Assembly: GCA_947089145.1 (NCBI GenBank)
Contig: CAMUJH010000030.1
Location: forward strand, 1-51,808
Source: an uncultured Hungatella sp.
Lineage (GTDB): Bacteria > Bacillota > Clostridia > Lachnospirales > Lachnospiraceae
Direction of reading: 5' to 3'
Length of the DNA stretch: 51,808 bases
Below, piece after piece: positions 35,116 to 43,891 of the stretch. The notes beneath the pieces are model-generated. The model ran no database searches, was not told the DNA's origin, and was given only the letters and a program-made list of their open reading frames with translations. Position 1 is the stretch's first letter; each line of letters opens with the position of its first letter. A program made the position numbers and the translations under genes.

Positions 35116-36684
35116 ATGAGCGATATAATACTGGCTGTGCCGGTGCTCCTTCCAATCATCGGCGGTCTGGCCATGCTGTTTCACCATTCAGGGGGAGAAA
35201 TACGCTGGAGCCGGAACCGGGCGTATCTGGCAGCAGGACTGGTGCTTCTTAACAGCCTTATTGTGGCGGCGATTCTGGCCGGAGGAATTGACGGAGAACG
35301 CCGGCTGGTGGTGTTTAAATTGTATTCCTCTTTGACGGTAATGTTTAAGCTGGACCGGATGGGAGCCGTTTTTGCGGGCCTGGTGGCCTTTTTGTGGCCG
35401 CTTGCCACTCTGTATGCTTTTGAATACATGGAGCATGAGGAGAGGAGAAATACTTTTTTTGCTTTCTACCTTATGACCTATGGGGTAACTATGGGCATTG
35501 CCCTGGCGGGAACCCTGGTAACTTTGTATCTGTTTTATGAGATGCTTACGTTTGTCACTCTGCCTCTTGTACTGTTTCCCCTTACTCCTGAGGCCGTGCG
35601 TGCCAGCCGGGCCTATCTGTACTATTCTATAGGCGGCGCTGCATTTGCGTTTATCGGCCTGGTGTTTGTATTGGGATTCTCCTCCATAGAAACTTCGGAG
35701 TTTGTGGCAGGGGGAATGCTTGATTTGGCCCGGGCAGGGGAGAGCAGGAATATGCTGCTGCTGGCCTATGTAATGGCGTTTTTCGGGTTTGGCGTGAAGG
35801 CGGCGCTGTTCCCCTGCTACCGCTGGCTTCCCAAGGCAGCGGTGGCGCCTACCCCTGTAACGGCCCTGCTTCACGCCGTGGCCGTGGTAAAGTCCGGCGC
35901 GTTTGCCATTCTGCGGCTAACCTACTTTAGTTTTGGCATCGGATTTTTAAAAGGCAGCTGGGCCCAGTGGACAGTCATGACAGCGGCCCTGGTGACCATC
36001 GCATTCGGGTCTACCATGGCCGTGAAAGAGGTTCACTGGAAGCGGCGCCTGGCTTATTCTACAGTAAGCAATTTGTCCTATATTCTGTTCGGGGCAACTC
36101 TTATGAGCCCCTTTGGGCTGGCGGCGGCTTTAAGCCATATGGTTGCCCACGCGTTTATGAAGATCAGCGCATTCTTCTGTGCCGGCGCAGTGATGCATAA
36201 GTCGGGAAAGACGTATATTTATCAATTGGACGGCATGGGACGGAAGATGCCCATAACCTTCGGGTGCCTGACGGCGGCCAGCCTGTCTCTAATGGGAATA
36301 CCGCTGTTTGCAGGATTTATCAGCAAATGGAATCTGGCCCAGGCGGCGTTTGAGTGCGGGGCTGGGGCGAACCATGCAGGCGCTGCCGGCTTTGTGGGAC
36401 AATGGCTTCCCTGCGCAGGGGTGGCGGTAATTTTGTTCTCGGCGCTGATGACCGGGATTTACATGATGACCGTGTTAGTAAGGGCCTATTTTCCAAAAGC
36501 AGCCGAGGATGGGGCGGAAATGGAGAAGCCTGTTAAGGAGGAAGAAAATCACCCGGAGGTGACAGACCCCACCTGGAAAATGCTTGTGCCCCTTATGGTA
36601 TTCACGGCGGTTATACTGATTATCGGCGTGCATTCGGCTCCTTTGATGGAATTTCTGATGAGGATTGGAGGTGAAGTGGGATAA
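35116..36684 (+). CDS. Antiporter-like subunit 3 (NuoM/MrpD-like)
   Basis: A 522-residue antiporter-like subunit. TM5 Glu is in YLFYEMLTFVTLPLVL. The TM7-TM8 region departs from the others, reading VKAALFPCYRWLPKAAVAP and HAVAVVKSGAFAILR, but keeps both Lys. RLAYSTVSNLSYILFG and MVAHAFMKISAFF follow. Near the C-terminus an acidic loop (AEDGAEMEKPVKEEENHPE) precedes the last helix. GGAGG fits ATG 35116 (7 nt); the frame is open from 35074 inside the previous gene. Its stop shares a base with the next start. Confidence 0.9.
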   Translation: MSDIILAVPVLLPIIGGLAMLFHHSGGEIRWSRNRAYLAAGLVLLNSLIVAAILAGGIDGERRLVVFKLYSSLTVMFKLDRMGAVFAGLVAFLWPLATLYAFEYMEHEERRNTFFAFYLMTYGVTMGIALAGTLVTLYLFYEMLTFVTLPLVLFPLTPEAVRASRAYLYYSIGGAAFAFIGLVFVLGFSSIETSEFVAGGMLDLARAGESRNMLLLAYVMAFFGFGVKAALFPCYRWLPKAAVAPTPVTALLHAVAVVKSGAFAILRLTYFSFGIGFLKGSWAQWTVMTAALVTIAFGSTMAVKEVHWKRRLAYSTVSNLSYILFGATLMSPFGLAAALSHMVAHAFMKISAFFCAGAVMHKSGKTYIYQLDGMGRKMPITFGCLTAASLSLMGIPLFAGFISKWNLAQAAFECGAGANHAGAAGFVGQWLPCAGVAVILFSALMTGIYMMTVLVRAYFPKAAEDGAEMEKPVKEEENHPEVTDPTWKMLVPLMVFTAVILIIGVHSAPLMEFLMRIGGEVG

Positions 36685-38828
36685 TGGATGGAATGGAGAT
36701 TTTGATTCCCGGTATCTGCGGCATGGGAATGCATCTGAAAATGGACGGGTTCCGGCTGGTGTACACATTGATTGCGGTTTTGATGTGGGGCGTTGCCGGG
36801 GCGTTTTCCAGGGAATACATGGCTCATTATAAGAATAAGGCCAGATACTATGTGTTTTTCTGGGCTACTTTTCTGGCTACAGTAGGCGTGTTTCTGTCAG
36901 CGGATCTGTATACCACATTTATCTTTTTTGAAATCATGTCTTTTACCTCCTATGTGTGGGTGGCATTTGACGAGAAGACGGATAGCCTTCGGGCAGCGGA
37001 AACCTATCTGGCAGTGGCAGTACTGGGCGGCATGGTAATGCTTATGGGGCTGTTTCTTCTCCACAATGTTCTGGGAACCCTGAACATGGATGAAATAGGA
37101 CCGGCGGCAAAGGCGGTTTTAGAGGGGAAGGAGACTTTCGGCAACGGGCAGGCCATCTGCGGGGCAGGAGGATTTGCGTCGCCAAAGGTGCAGCTTTATA
37201 CGGCGGGGGGCCTTATGCTTTTCGGATTCGGGGCAAAGGCAGGATGCTTTCCCCTCCACATCTGGCTGCCTAAGGCCCACCCTGTGGCCCCGGCCCCGGC
37301 CAGTGCGCTGCTGTCAGGAATTCTGACCAAAGCCGGCGTATTTGGCGTGATTCTGGTGTCATGCGTGATGTTTGGAAATGACGGCGGATGGGGACTTTTG
37401 ATTACAGGGCTTGGCCTGGTTACCATGTTTTTGGGAGCTCTTCTGGCGGTGTTTTCCGTTAATTTGAAAAGGACTCTGGCCTGCTCTTCTGTGTCCCAGA
37501 TCGGTTTTATCATGACAGGAATCGGCATGTCCTGCCTGCTTTCCTGGGCAGGGGAGGGTAACCTTCTGGCAGTGCGGGGGGCGTTTCTGCATATGGTGAA
37601 CCATTCTCTGATTAAACTGGTGCTGTTTTTATGTGCAGGTGCAGTGTTTATGAATCTGCACCAGCTGGAGTTAAATGATATCAGAGGGTTCGGCCGTGGA
37701 AAACCGGCCCTGTGCTTCTGCTTTTTAATGGGAGCCCTGGGAATCGGCGGCATTCCTCTGTGGAATGGATATGTGAGCAAGACACTGCTCCATGAGAGCA
37801 TCGTAGAGTATGCCCATCTGCTGGAGGAGGGAGCCCTGGCAGGGGCCAAGGCCGCAGAGATGGGGCAGGGCGTCCCGGCCATGCTGCTGCCGATACTTAC
37901 AAACCCGGCAGTGTGGAAGGCGGCTGAGTGGGTATTTCTGTTTACCGGAGGCATGACGGTTGCCTATATGGTGAAATTGTTTGTGGCGCTTTTTGTGGAT
38001 AGGCATCCTGTCAGACAGGCGGAGTTTGACGAAATGTCTTCTCACTATATGAAGCCGTTAAGCAGATTTGTCCTGATGGGGGCAGCCGCGCTGCTTCCCG
38101 TGCTTGGGGCCGCGCCGCATCTGACCATGGACAGAATTGCAGATTTGGGGCAGGGATTTTTCCAAGGCACGGGCCATGCCCATGTGATTGCGTTCTTTTC
38201 CCTGACAAATCTCAAAGGCGGGCTGATTTCCATTGGCATCGGAGCAGTGCTGTATGGGGCAGTGATCCGGCAGTTTCTGATGAAGCCGGAAACCGGGGCA
38301 GAGAAAGACGGCGGGAGATGTTATGTAAATCGCTGGCCGTCCTGGCTGGATCTGGAGAACCTGGTGTACCGTCCGGTGCTGCAGGTGGCATTGCCGGGGA
38401 TCTGCGGCGCCGTGTTCGGGGTTCTGGACAGGTATGTGATTTCCGTGCCTTTGAAAGTGTTTATGGCAGCGTCATCCGTCGCGTGCCGGGCCATGGATCA
38501 CATGACAGACGGCCTTGTTGTCCTTATGCGGAAGACGGTATGCAGACAGCTGCCGGAACCAAAAGCCCATTTGGAAGGAAACTGGCTGGCTCATGTATTG
38601 GGCGGCATGGTAGACGGAATCAGGCTTTTATGGGAGAAGGTGTCTGGAAAGCGGAGAGAGGGCCAGGTAAGGATTTCTGCGGTTCATCACTTTATTGAGA
38701 GAGAGAAGCAGATGAAACACACCGGGGTACTGGTGGAACAGAGCTTTTCCTTTGGGCTTATTCTGTTCTGCATCGGACTGTGTTTGACCCTGGGGTATCT
38801 TCTGGCCGTGTTTTATCAGGGAATGTGA
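36684..38828 (+). CDS. Antiporter-like subunit 4, long form (NuoL/HyfB-like with C-terminal extension)
   Basis: A 714-residue antiporter-like subunit. The core (about 1-470) has TM5 Glu in FIFFEIMSFTSYVWV, GAKAGCFPLHIWLPKAHPVA and SALLSGILTKAGVFGV, then LACSSVSQIGFIMTG and HMVNHSLIKLVLFL. The last ~240 residues add further helices and an amphipathic stretch (about 545-680), ending in a membrane helix, SFGLILFCIGLCLTLGYLLA. That extension recalls the lateral-helix end of NuoL/HycC-type proteins. It is the last gene of the operon; a bidirectional terminator follows. Confidence 0.88.
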   Translation: MDGMEILIPGICGMGMHLKMDGFRLVYTLIAVLMWGVAGAFSREYMAHYKNKARYYVFFWATFLATVGVFLSADLYTTFIFFEIMSFTSYVWVAFDEKTDSLRAAETYLAVAVLGGMVMLMGLFLLHNVLGTLNMDEIGPAAKAVLEGKETFGNGQAICGAGGFASPKVQLYTAGGLMLFGFGAKAGCFPLHIWLPKAHPVAPAPASALLSGILTKAGVFGVILVSCVMFGNDGGWGLLITGLGLVTMFLGALLAVFSVNLKRTLACSSVSQIGFIMTGIGMSCLLSWAGEGNLLAVRGAFLHMVNHSLIKLVLFLCAGAVFMNLHQLELNDIRGFGRGKPALCFCFLMGALGIGGIPLWNGYVSKTLLHESIVEYAHLLEEGALAGAKAAEMGQGVPAMLLPILTNPAVWKAAEWVFLFTGGMTVAYMVKLFVALFVDRHPVRQAEFDEMSSHYMKPLSRFVLMGAAALLPVLGAAPHLTMDRIADLGQGFFQGTGHAHVIAFFSLTNLKGGLISIGIGAVLYGAVIRQFLMKPETGAEKDGGRCYVNRWPSWLDLENLVYRPVLQVALPGICGAVFGVLDRYVISVPLKVFMAASSVACRAMDHMTDGLVVLMRKTVCRQLPEPKAHLEGNWLAHVLGGMVDGIRLLWEKVSGKRREGQVRISAVHHFIEREKQMKHTGVLVEQSFSFGLILFCIGLCLTLGYLLAVFYQGM

Positions 38829-38848
38829 CAAAAAGAGCAAAGAAAAAC

Positions 38849-38889
38849 AGGCATCTCTTAAGTCCCTTTCGGACTTTTGAGATGCCTTT
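38849..38889. terminator. Bidirectional terminator between the antiporter operon and the sigma operon
   Basis: AGGCATCTC-TT-AAGTCC pairs with GGACTT-TT-GAGATGCCT around a CTTTC loop. On the plus strand only TTTCT follows; on the minus strand GTTTTTC follows, so it probably serves the minus-strand operon at least as well. Confidence 0.75.
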
Positions 38890-38903
38890 CTACGCTGGCC
38901 GCA

Positions 38904-39491
38904 TTACGCAGATATCCCGTTAGAATCCTGATGGTCCTGGGCGGAGGTTTTGGAGTCCAGCTTTGGGATCTCATCCAGAGACTCTTTCTTATCCTGAATC
39001 AGCTTCCATCCAATCCAGATAATTAGGAAAGCCGCCGCCAGCTGAGGGATGGAGCGAATCCAGTAGTGGAGAGTGGAAAACAGGACAGAGGAAAGCCCGA
39101 TCCAGTCCGAAAATCTCCAGAAGGCTGACCATACGTGATTCCATATGATGCTTACCCCCACAAAGATCAGCACAAAGGCCACTGGCTTCCGGTTTTTCAG
39201 AGCCCACCGGCGTATGTCTTCCGGCTGCATCTGAAAAAGGTAATCATCTTCCAGCGCATAAAATTCTTCGTCGGACATGGAGTTCAGATTGTGAGTGTGG
39301 AAAAAACTGTAAAACCACAGCACAGGAAGCAGATAAATCAGGGGAGGAAACAGGCTGCCAAACAAAGCTATGCCCACGAAAAAAAGAGCCATAATGCTTC
39401 CGCCCATTTTATAAAATCCCAAATACATCTCCCCTGCTCCCGGGATCAGGGAAATGAAAAAAGTAATTAGTTTATTTTTTTTATTCGTCAT
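38904..39491 (-). CDS. Membrane protein of the sigma/anti-sigma operon (TM2-like N-terminus)
   Basis: A 195-residue membrane protein. The N-terminal KLITFFISLIPGAGEMYLGF and KMGGSIMALFF form a two-helix hairpin like a TM2 domain. Further helices lie near residues 100-118 and 155-175, and the C-terminus is polar. The frame opens at 39656, but ATG 39491 has GGAGG 9 nt upstream and overlaps the end of the anti-sigma-like gene by 11 bases. It is the last gene of a three-gene operon with an ECF-type sigma factor, so it may sense or respond to membrane stress; the function is not known. Confidence 0.75.
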   Translation of the reverse strand: MTNKKNKLITFFISLIPGAGEMYLGFYKMGGSIMALFFVGIALFGSLFPPLIYLLPVLWFYSFFHTHNLNSMSDEEFYALEDDYLFQMQPEDIRRWALKNRKPVAFVLIFVGVSIIWNHVWSAFWRFSDWIGLSSVLFSTLHYWIRSIPQLAAAFLIIWIGWKLIQDKKESLDEIPKLDSKTSAQDHQDSNGISA

Positions 39492-39903
39492 ATAAGGGCA
39501 CCTCCATATGAAAAAATGATTTGGAAAATTCATTGATTTTTCCGTTCCACTCCTGTATTTTTTCGTAGGCTCCCACATAAACAGGGACTGTCGATAACGT
39601 CTGCGGGAAGAGAGCGTACCGGCCTTTAAGCCGGGGCATAGCGATGATGAAACCAATGGAGCAGGCAGCAGCCAGGCCGACTTTCAGGCTGTAACGCAGC
39701 AGCTGAATCTTTTTTGAGAGATGGTTGCTGCCTGCAATGATTTGAACATCCGGCTGCCTGCTTTTTTCCAGAATGGAGGATTTTAGGTTGGCCGGAGCCG
39801 AAAGAAGTCCTCGTTCTTCCAGATAGTCTGCAAATTCTTCGGCTTTTGCCTGGTCTTTTGCCATAGTTTCCAGGGAAAAAATTTCAAAAGAAGCGTTATC
39901 CAT
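39481..39903 (-). CDS. Putative anti-sigma factor (single-pass)
   Basis: A 140-residue protein with a cytosolic N-terminal half, one membrane helix (about residues 75-91, LKVGLAAACSIGFIIAM) and a short outer domain. It follows the sigma gene with an 8-base overlap, the arrangement usual for a cognate anti-sigma factor. I see no His-x3-Cys-x2-Cys zinc motif of the ZAS type, so the assignment rests on topology and position. Confidence 0.6.
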   Translation of the reverse strand: MDNASFEIFSLETMAKDQAKAEEFADYLEERGLLSAPANLKSSILEKSRQPDVQIIAGSNHLSKKIQLLRYSLKVGLAAACSIGFIIAMPRLKGRYALFPQTLSTVPVYVGAYEKIQEWNGKINEFSKSFFHMEVPLYDE

Positions 39904-40399
39904 GCAGTAAATCCTCCCTTCTGTACAGCTTGCGCAGCATGGCTTTGGCGCGGTAGATCTGGGTCTGAACCGTCTTCAGATTCTTTCCGCTTTTTTCTGC
40001 CATCTCAGCAGTACTCATTTCATAATAAAAATAATCCAGCGCTACCTGGCGGTAAGGCTCTTTCAGCTTCATGCAGCAGTCGTAAAGCTCCTGCCGCAGC
40101 GAGCTGCCCATAACTTCCTCCTCAGCGGCCGGCTTTGACGGCGAGCAGGCAATAAGGAACTGGCTGTCGGTGGGAATCTGTTTTCTTCCAGAATGTTTTA
40201 AGTAATCCAGGCATTTGCGGGAGGCAATTTTGCAAAGCCAGGCCCGCTCATTTCTGCCGTCAAAATAAGCCAGGCTTTTGTAAGCGGACAAAAAAGTCTC
40301 TTGGGTCAGATCCTGGGCATCAAAGTAATCATTGGTCAGTTGGAAGCAGATAGAATAAATCAGATTCTGGTATTTGTCAATCCACTGTTCCAGTTGCAT
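39896..40399 (-). CDS. ECF-type RNA polymerase sigma factor
   Basis: A sigma-70 family factor of about 167 residues. Region 2 has LIYSICFQLTNDYFDAQDLT with QETFLSAYKSL, and region 4 has YRQVALDYFYYEMSTAEMAE and KTVQTQIYRAKAMLRKLY. There is no region 1.1 or 3, as expected for ECF factors. The start is uncertain: GTG 40420 has GGGAG directly against it and ATG 40399 lies 17 nt beyond GGAGGTGA; an ATT in between would have ideal spacing. On the minus strand a TATAAT (near 40433-40438) with a CAACCCC element upstream may be its own promoter. It probably regulates its own three-gene operon. Confidence 0.85.
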   Translation of the reverse strand: MQLEQWIDKYQNLIYSICFQLTNDYFDAQDLTQETFLSAYKSLAYFDGRNERAWLCKIASRKCLDYLKHSGRKQIPTDSQFLIACSPSKPAAEEEVMGSSLRQELYDCCMKLKEPYRQVALDYFYYEMSTAEMAEKSGKNLKTVQTQIYRAKAMLRKLYRREDLLHG

Positions 40400-40507
40400 A
40401 TCTGCGTTAATCCCGCTCACCTCCCATCTATTTATTATAACGCCGGATCAGTGGGGTTGTCTTCAAAAGTTTTTTCTTTAACAATTTTGTGAGGCGCCAA
40501 AATTCCC

Positions 40508-40536
40508 TTTTCAAAACCTCTAAAACATAGTATAAT
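40508..40536 (+). promoter_or_regulatory. Promoter of the phospho-beta-glucosidase gene
   Basis: TTTTCA (40508-40513) and perfect TATAAT (40531-40536) are 17 bases apart, about 48 bases before the start codon. I see no cre-like operator or antiterminator site. Confidence 0.65.
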
Positions 40537-40560
40537 AAACTTTGCATAAAAACTATATAA

Positions 40561-42000
<1,440 letters not shown>

Positions 42001-42020
42001 AACCAAGGCAAAGACAGAAT

Positions 42021-42063
42021 AAAAAGGGGCGCTGCAGCTATTTTGGCTGCAGCGCCCCTTTTT
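42021..42063. terminator. Strong bidirectional terminator (bgl / hyd operons)
   Basis: AAAAAGGGGCGCTGCAGC (42021-42038) is perfectly complementary to GCTGCAGCGCCCCTTTTT (42046-42063) around a 7-base loop. The A-run and T-run make it symmetrical, so it can end both the plus-strand glucosidase transcript and the minus-strand hydrogenase operon. Confidence 0.92.
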
Positions 42064-42127
42064 CCGATGTGCCCGGCGGGCTGATATTATAAACAAAAAG
42101 GCAGAAGAATGAATCTAAAGCCGGTCA

Positions 42128-43876
42128 TTAATTCCCGTTGATGCTTCTCTTAACATAAGTGGTATGCAGCAAATGGTGGGCTTTCTCACTTCCCGGTTTT
42201 CCAAGGTAGGTATCATACAGTTCCTTAATAGCCGGATTTTCGTGAGACTTGCGGATCGGATTGTTCTTATCGGAATCATACAGCACTTTTGCCCTTAAGG
42301 CACGGATATCCACAGTATTGCGCACATATCCCGGCTGCTGCGGCTGGCCGCCGCCGTTGATGCATCCTCCTGGGCAGCCCATGATCTCGATAAAGTGGTA
42401 GTCAGCCTCACCGGATTTTACCTTGTTCAGCAGTTCTCTGGCATTGCCAAGACCGGAGGCAACGGCAACCTTTACTTCCATGCCGGCCACGTTGTAAGAA
42501 GCTTCCTTGATGCCGGCCATTCCTCTTACGTCGGTGAAGTCAAGGCTGGGAAGTTCTGCGCCGGTCAGGGTTTCCACAGCAGTCCTTAAGGCTGCCTCCA
42601 TAACGCCGCCTGTGGTTCCAAAGATTACAGCGGCTCCGGTGCCAAGGCCCAAAGGCGCATCGAATTCTTCGTCAGGAAGCGCAGTAAACTTGATGCCCAC
42701 TTTCTTAATCATGCGGGCCAGCTCTCTGGTAGTCAGGGAGTAGTCCACATCCGGAACGCCGTTGGCAGCCTGGTCAGGCCTGCCAATCTCAAACTTCTTG
42801 GCTGTACAGGGCATGATGGATACGGAAACAATGTCTTCCGGCTTAATGCCGCTCTTTTCAGCATAGTAGGATTTGGCAATGGCGCCGAACATCTGCTGAG
42901 GTGACTTACAGCTGGAAAGATTCTCGGTCATATCCGGGAAGTAGTGCTCGCAGTATTTAATCCAGCCCGGAGAGCAGGATGTGATCATGGGAAGCACGCC
43001 TTTGTTCTGAACCCTGTCAATAAACTCATTTGCCTCTTCCATAATGGTAAGGTCAGCACTGAAATTCGTGTCAAATACTTTGTCAAAGCCGATTCTCCGA
43101 AGGGCGGCAGCCATTTTCCCCTCCACGTTGGTGCCGATGGGATAGCCGAATTCCTCGCCAAGCCCTGCGCGGACTGCGGGAGCAGTCTGTACGATAACGT
43201 GCTTGGCCGGGTCGGCAATGGCTTTCAGCACGTCATCAATCTGGGATTTCTCCTGCAGCGCCCCTGTGGGACAGACAGCGATACACTGACCGCAGGATAC
43301 GCAGCTGGTTTCGCCCAGGCCCATGTCAAAGGCAGATCCGATAAATGTGGCAAAGCCCCTCATATTGGCGCCGATAACCCCGATGCCCTGAGTCTTCTCG
43401 CAGACAGCCGCGCAGCGGCGGCACAGGATACATTTGGAGTTGTCCCTGAACATATGGGCGGCGCTGTCGTCGATGCAGGAAGGCGTCTTCTCGCCGTCGT
43501 AGTAAGATTCGTCCTCAACGCCCAGTTCTTTTGCAAGCTGCTGAAGCTCGCAGTTGCCGCTCCTTACGCAGGAGAGGCATTTTCTCTCATGATTGGACAG
43601 CAGAAGCTGCAGGGTTTTCTTGCGGGATTCCAGCACTCTTGGGGTATTGGTCCATACTTCCATGCCGTCGTTAATGGGATATACGCAGGAGGCCACCAGA
43701 CTTCTTGCCCCTTTGACTTCAACTACACAGATACGGCAGGCGCCGATTTCGTTGATTTCCTTTAAAAAGCAGAGAGTAGGAATCTCGATATGAGCCAGCC
43801 GGGCCGCTTCCAGGATGGTGGAACCCTTGGGAGCGCTTACTTCTAAGCCGTTAATTTTAATTGTAATATTCTCCAT
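42128..43876 (-). CDS. hydA: NAD-linked [FeFe] hydrogenase, catalytic subunit HydA
   Basis: The H-cluster subunit of a trimeric [FeFe] hydrogenase (582 residues). Domains in order: NuoG-like [2Fe-2S] (CFLKEINEIGACRICVV, about 34-50), the His-Cys3 [4Fe-4S] site (HERKCLSCVRSGNC), two ferredoxin [4Fe-4S] motifs (CILCRRCAAVC and CVSCGQCIAVCPTGA), then the H-domain with L1 TSCSPGW, L2 MPCTAKKFE and L3 EIMGCPGGCINGGGQP. L1 has Ser where CpI has its second Cys (TSCCPGW). No C-terminal thioredoxin-like [2Fe-2S] domain is present, unlike the longer T. maritima HydA. It is the last gene of its operon and should work with HydB and HydC to couple H2 with NAD(H), and perhaps ferredoxin by bifurcation. Confidence 0.96.
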   Translation of the reverse strand: MENITIKINGLEVSAPKGSTILEAARLAHIEIPTLCFLKEINEIGACRICVVEVKGARSLVASCVYPINDGMEVWTNTPRVLESRKKTLQLLLSNHERKCLSCVRSGNCELQQLAKELGVEDESYYDGEKTPSCIDDSAAHMFRDNSKCILCRRCAAVCEKTQGIGVIGANMRGFATFIGSAFDMGLGETSCVSCGQCIAVCPTGALQEKSQIDDVLKAIADPAKHVIVQTAPAVRAGLGEEFGYPIGTNVEGKMAAALRRIGFDKVFDTNFSADLTIMEEANEFIDRVQNKGVLPMITSCSPGWIKYCEHYFPDMTENLSSCKSPQQMFGAIAKSYYAEKSGIKPEDIVSVSIMPCTAKKFEIGRPDQAANGVPDVDYSLTTRELARMIKKVGIKFTALPDEEFDAPLGLGTGAAVIFGTTGGVMEAALRTAVETLTGAELPSLDFTDVRGMAGIKEASYNVAGMEVKVAVASGLGNARELLNKVKSGEADYHFIEIMGCPGGCINGGGQPQQPGYVRNTVDIRALRAKVLYDSDKNNPIRKSHENPAIKELYDTYLGKPGSEKAHHLLHTTYVKRSINGN

Positions 43877-43891
43877 TCCGATTCTCCTCCA

